A stretch of DNA of 64,000 nt from Shewanella sp. VB17 (GTDB taxonomy: Bacteria > Pseudomonadota > Gammaproteobacteria > Enterobacterales > Shewanellaceae), in assembly GCF_013248905.1 (NCBI RefSeq), contig NZ_JABRVS010000001.1, positions 3,410,001-3,474,000 on the forward strand, written 5' to 3'. The translations under genes and the position numbers were made by a program. This document shows positions 61,244-64,000 of this stretch, in pieces; position 1 is the stretch's first letter; every line of letters starts with the position of its first letter. The notes beneath the pieces were generated by a model. The model saw only the letters and a list, made by a program, of their open reading frames with translations. It had not been told where the DNA came from and made no database searches.

Positions 61244-62056
61244 ATGATGAAATGGCTAGGTTTAGGTCTAATGTTAACTCACTTATTTTCTTTAGAATCA
61301 AATGCTTCAGAAAAAAACTATACTGATACCATAATAACAACCAATAAAAAAGAAAACAAAGCTAACACACTTAATCCAATAATCATCGCGTTTAATATAA
61401 GAGTTCCAATTTATCTTGAGCCTAAAAGTGGTCAAGATCACCCAGAAGGAACCGTTGGGACACCAGCATCTCAAGCACTAAAAAATACAAATTTAAACTA
61501 TGAATGGCAAAATATTCCTTTTAGCCGTGTTATGAAAATGATAGAGGGTAATATGACAAAAATATGTAACCCGAGCTTATTCAAAACAGAAGAAAGACTA
61601 AAATTTTCAAAATATAGTAATATGGTGTATCAAGACAAAGAAATTCTGATTTTAAGTTATAAAAATCACCCAACATTAAAAGACAATCTAACATTAGAGC
61701 AATTACTCTCTAGTGGAGACTTTAAGTTACTTGCTAAACAAGGTTATTCCTACGGTAATAGATATGATGAAATCATCAAACATAATGAAAAAAATAATGT
61801 CACTAGAGTCATTACTGGTAACTATGAAATTATTAAAATGTTACTCAAAAAAAGAAGTGACTTTATGTTTATCGACCCTACAGAATTAGATGGGATTTTC
61901 ATTGAAACTGATATCACTCCTGAACAAGTACAGACTTACTCTATAAAAGATGCTCCTGAAGGAAATAAACGATATTTTATGTGTAGCAAAAAAGTCAGCA
62001 ATGAAGAAATAAACGAAATTAACAAAGGATTAAAAATAAACAGACTCAAAAAATAA
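61244..62056 (+). CDS. Orphan solute-binding-like exported protein
   Basis: A 270-residue AT-rich gene product. A weak signal peptide (MMKWLGLGLMLTHLFSLESN) precedes a periplasmic-binding fold of the family 3 type: IIIAFNIRVPIYLEPKSGQD, LNYEWQNIPFSRVMKMIEGN, then a C-terminal lobe (FKLLAKQGYSYGNRYDEIIK, MLLKKRSDFMFIDPTEL). Similar proteins are often called ABC transporter substrate-binding domain proteins without a transporter. No permease is adjacent. GAGGA precedes the ATG. Role unknown; AT richness suggests transfer or weak constraint. Confidence 0.72.
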   Translation: MMKWLGLGLMLTHLFSLESNASEKNYTDTIITTNKKENKANTLNPIIIAFNIRVPIYLEPKSGQDHPEGTVGTPASQALKNTNLNYEWQNIPFSRVMKMIEGNMTKICNPSLFKTEERLKFSKYSNMVYQDKEILILSYKNHPTLKDNLTLEQLLSSGDFKLLAKQGYSYGNRYDEIIKHNEKNNVTRVITGNYEIIKMLLKKRSDFMFIDPTELDGIFIETDITPEQVQTYSIKDAPEGNKRYFMCSKKVSNEEINEINKGLKINRLKK

Positions 62057-62116
62057 TTATATTATTTATTGTAAATAGAGCATGTAAATAATTCTGTGTA
62101 AGTGATCAGGTAACAA

Positions 62117-62334
62117 TTATCTTGTAATGACTTCCAACAGTATCGAGGATCCCCGTCTTATACCCGTCACTCCTTGAATTGGCTTTTCGAAACTTTCATA
62201 TGTGCTAGGTGGCAACCATTCATACTTTGCTTTTTCCCACAAAATTTCAATGAAAACAGATGTTCAACATGCTGAGAATATTCATCTGGGTAATTAGGCG
62301 GTAAAAACAGCGATACACCTGCTTTTCCTACCAC
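62117..62334 (-). pseudogene. Decayed reading frame
   Basis: On the minus strand one frame reads VVGKAGVSLFLPPNYPDEYS onward. After a likely one-base slip at a T run it continues IEILWEKAKYEWLPPSTYES to a stop at 62117. The parts together look like the C-terminal third of a protein I cannot name, cut off at its upstream end near the repeat. Confidence 0.35.
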
Positions 62335-62335
62335 A

Positions 62336-62365
62336 ATGATTTACAAAGCAACGATTTACAAAGCA
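62336..62365. repeat. 15-bp direct repeat, two copies
   Basis: ATGATTTACAAAGCA and ACGATTTACAAAGCA are adjacent, with a third partial copy beginning ATGATT. Confidence 0.7.
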
Positions 62366-62654
62366 ATGATTACTTCAATCAGCTATCGGTTGAAGAGACA
62401 GCGAGGATAGAACATAGATTAAACACGAGAGAGCCTCGCTGGGATATTATTCACCTTATGACATATTTATGCAGCATTTGATAATAATACAATTCCCTCT
62501 ATCAGGTCAAAATCATTATATTTTTGCCTGACAGAGGGCTGTCAACTTCAAAAACCTAAGGCCTTTTACGGAAAACCGATAAACATGATGAGTGACAGTG
62601 TAAGTGTTATGGTTTGTCTTTGACTTTGACTATCGTGCTCCCAAAAAATCAGCT

Positions 62655-63410
62655 TTAATCATTGATTATATTACTGTTATTTAAAAAAGCTTGGAAGCGT
62701 ATTTTAGCTTCATCACTTTTCAACCTTATTCCAAACTCATTAAGCTCCATTTTCATCTGCTGGCGAACCAATTCTTTATTGGGTCGTAACAGCACTCGAG
62801 TCGCTTGAAGTGCTTGAGGTGGCTGACTTGCGAGTTTTATCGCTTTAGCAAGTGCATGCTCAAATATGTCTTCATCTGATATCACATCATTAATGATATT
62901 CAATGATTTAGCTTTTTGTACATCGAAACTTTCACCGAGTAGCAATAGCTCTGAGGCTTGTTGTAAACCCATAAGCTGAGGTAATAATAAGCTGGATCCA
63001 GCTTCTGGTACGAGAGATAAATTAATAAAAGGTAATTGAAATTTTGCCGATCGAGAGGCATACACCAGATCACAATGAAGTAGTAAGGTTGTGCCTATCC
63101 CAATAGCTGCACCAGTGACTGCTGCAACAATAGGCTTAGTTAAATCGAGTAAGGTGAAAAGAAATCGAAAAGCGGGATGTTGTTCATCTAAGTGGCTAGC
63201 AGTTAAAAAGTCAGCAACATCATTTCCTGCGGTAAAAACATTTGATTGCCCTTTGATTAAAAAGGCATAAATTGCATTATCAGACTCACCTTCTATAAGA
63301 TGCTCTGTCATGCAAGTGTACATCTCAAGACTGAGTGCGTTGCGTTTTTCTGGGCGATTAATGGTAATTATTTTAACGCCTTGCTTATCTTGAACTTGAA
63401 TTTGACTCAT
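62655..63410 (-). CDS. Enoyl-CoA hydratase/isomerase family protein, probably delta3-delta2 isomerase
   Basis: A 251-residue crotonase-fold enzyme. NRPEKRNALSLEMYTCMTEH and IKGQSNVFTAGNDVADFLTA mark the CoA-binding and oxyanion regions. The two glutamates used by hydratases are absent (GIGTTLLLHCD and FQLPFINLS at those places). A glutamate in LVPEAGSSLLLP sits where peroxisomal-type enoyl-CoA isomerases have theirs. So shift of a double bond is more likely than hydration. ATG 63410 is preferred over one 45 bases upstream. Pathway probably fatty-acid beta-oxidation. Confidence 0.85.
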   Translation of the reverse strand: MSQIQVQDKQGVKIITINRPEKRNALSLEMYTCMTEHLIEGESDNAIYAFLIKGQSNVFTAGNDVADFLTASHLDEQHPAFRFLFTLLDLTKPIVAAVTGAAIGIGTTLLLHCDLVYASRSAKFQLPFINLSLVPEAGSSLLLPQLMGLQQASELLLLGESFDVQKAKSLNIINDVISDEDIFEHALAKAIKLASQPPQALQATRVLLRPNKELVRQQMKMELNEFGIRLKSDEAKIRFQAFLNNSNIIND

Positions 63411-63584
63411 CTCGTTATGTCCTATTAGGCAAGGGAGGAAATCGACAGTGTTCAATGCATTGAACTACATTCAAACAAGTGTTTAATTTACTCCTCTTGA
63501 TGTCAACCTTTTTTTCTTTAACCAAGTAAAAGATAAATAGCCAGACGGATTAACAAGCCAACATAGTTCGGCCGTTATTCCGCC

Positions 63585-64000
63585 CTAATTTTCGACATTA
63601 GAATGAGTACTATTTATCTGTGCTAACAGTTCGGTGCCACTGCGTAATAAGCTGGCAGTACCGAGTAAATTTGATTTACCATCATTTTGAACGCAAAGCC
63701 TCACTTCTCCGTTTAGCGCTAACAACCCTGTAAGCTTTTCCCCCTGCATAATACCACCTAAATGTGATAGAGGCAGTCTTACCGTGGCAATTTCAGCCAA
63801 CACAGGCGAATACATAAATTTCATGTCTGTACACACAGCCTCAATCATGAAGCTTGTCTTACCTCCTTGATTTTCATCCACTAATGTCACTTTCGCTAAG
63901 GGACCATTACACCACAAAAGTGCTTCACCGCGTTCTATTCGCACGTCACCATCAAGCCAAATACCAGATCCAATTGGTGGTAGTTGAGGGACATCGGCTG
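63585..64000 (-). CDS. Unidentified protein, C-terminal part (5' end outside window)
   Basis: The minus-strand frame is open to the right edge, so only the last 137 or so residues are seen, starting ADVPQLPPIGSGIWLDGDVR. It is beta-strand-rich, with strand-turn pairs such as ERGEALLWCNGPLAKVTLVD and LTGLLALNGEVRLCVQ. A GTG at 63944 could be read as a start but is probably internal. I considered a type II secretion GspN-like protein because of the repeated beta pattern, but the similarity is too weak to name it. Confidence 0.5.
   Translation of the reverse strand, partial: ADVPQLPPIGSGIWLDGDVRIERGEALLWCNGPLAKVTLVDENQGGKTSFMIEAVCTDMKFMYSPVLAEIATVRLPLSHLGGIMQGEKLTGLLALNGEVRLCVQNDGKSNLLGTASLLRSGTELLAQINSTHSNVEN

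Larger units (their letters stand above)
62057..62654. other. Long intergenic region with gene relics and a repeat
   Basis: About 600 bases without an intact gene. The minus strand at 62117-62334 has two frame-shifted coding fragments, and two copies of a 15-bp direct repeat lie at 62336-62365. I see nothing else I can support. Confidence 0.4.

Noticed and set aside
1..64000. tRNA, rRNA and CRISPR features
   Set aside because: No cloverleaf with a T-arm, rRNA segment or regularly spaced repeat array was seen on either strand; this was by eye, not by a covariance search.

Overview
The window is a chromosomal stretch of a marine gammaproteobacterium, most like Shewanella or a close Alteromonadales relative. 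This is an inference from the gene set (metG, trhO, cheV, ilvIH, ibpA, a diheme cytochrome c peroxidase behind an FNR/CRP-like site, hpd, DUF2750, a DUF3389-like protein), the AT-rich intergenic DNA and the usual gammaproteobacterial ribosome-binding sites. No tRNA, rRNA, CRISPR array or intact mobile element was seen. Genes are cut at both ends: metG at the left, an unidentified minus-strand gene at the right.

Positions 1-13,200 hold mostly single genes. They are the 3' end of metG, an AraC regulator, a glutamine amidotransferase, creA, a YegD-type Hsp70 protein, trhO, a GST, an FKBP prolyl isomerase, a secreted subtilase, a methyltransferase, a PhzF protein, a LysE exporter divergent from a MocR-type regulator with an 18-bp inverted repeat between them, and an orphan RibD-type deaminase. 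Positions 13,231-20,705 are a four-gene minus-strand signalling operon: a very large CHASE3/HAMP/PAS/GAF hybrid kinase with three receivers, CheR, CheB and a receiver-kinase.

Positions 20,900-44,100 hold a DM13 protein, a Bcr/CflA transporter, ilvIH with a hairpin-rich leader, ibpA with a heat-shock promoter and a ROSE-like RNA thermometer, a 5'-nucleotidase lipoprotein, an esterase, slyD, a lytic transglycosylase, cheV, an ACC-deaminase-like enzyme, yccF, two LysR regulators, a diheme peroxidase, hpd and a SnoaL-alpha/beta-hydrolase fusion. At 44,101-45,452 a decayed IS66 element lies next to two unrecognised genes, a small accessory patch.

Positions 46,491-61,066 form the most coherent system, a catabolic cluster for taurine or a similar C2 sulfonate. 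It has an IclR regulator, pta, a TauE/SafE sulfite exporter, xsc, a TauX/TauY-type dehydrogenase, a three-part TRAP transporter, a secreted tandem-Cache protein and a second TauX-like protein. The expected flow is TRAP uptake, oxidation to sulfoacetaldehyde by TauXY, cleavage by Xsc to acetyl phosphate and sulfite, conversion to acetyl-CoA by Pta, and sulfite export. Inside the cluster, on the opposite strand, is a CobS-like AAA+ ATPase with a CobT-like VWA protein. No CobN or cobalamin gene is in the window, which suggests a maturation or activation role. Similar motifs just downstream of predicted promoters of pta, xsc and, more weakly, tauX suggest shared IclR control. The right end has an orphan solute-binding protein, a decayed reading frame, an enoyl-CoA isomerase-like gene and a partial gene.
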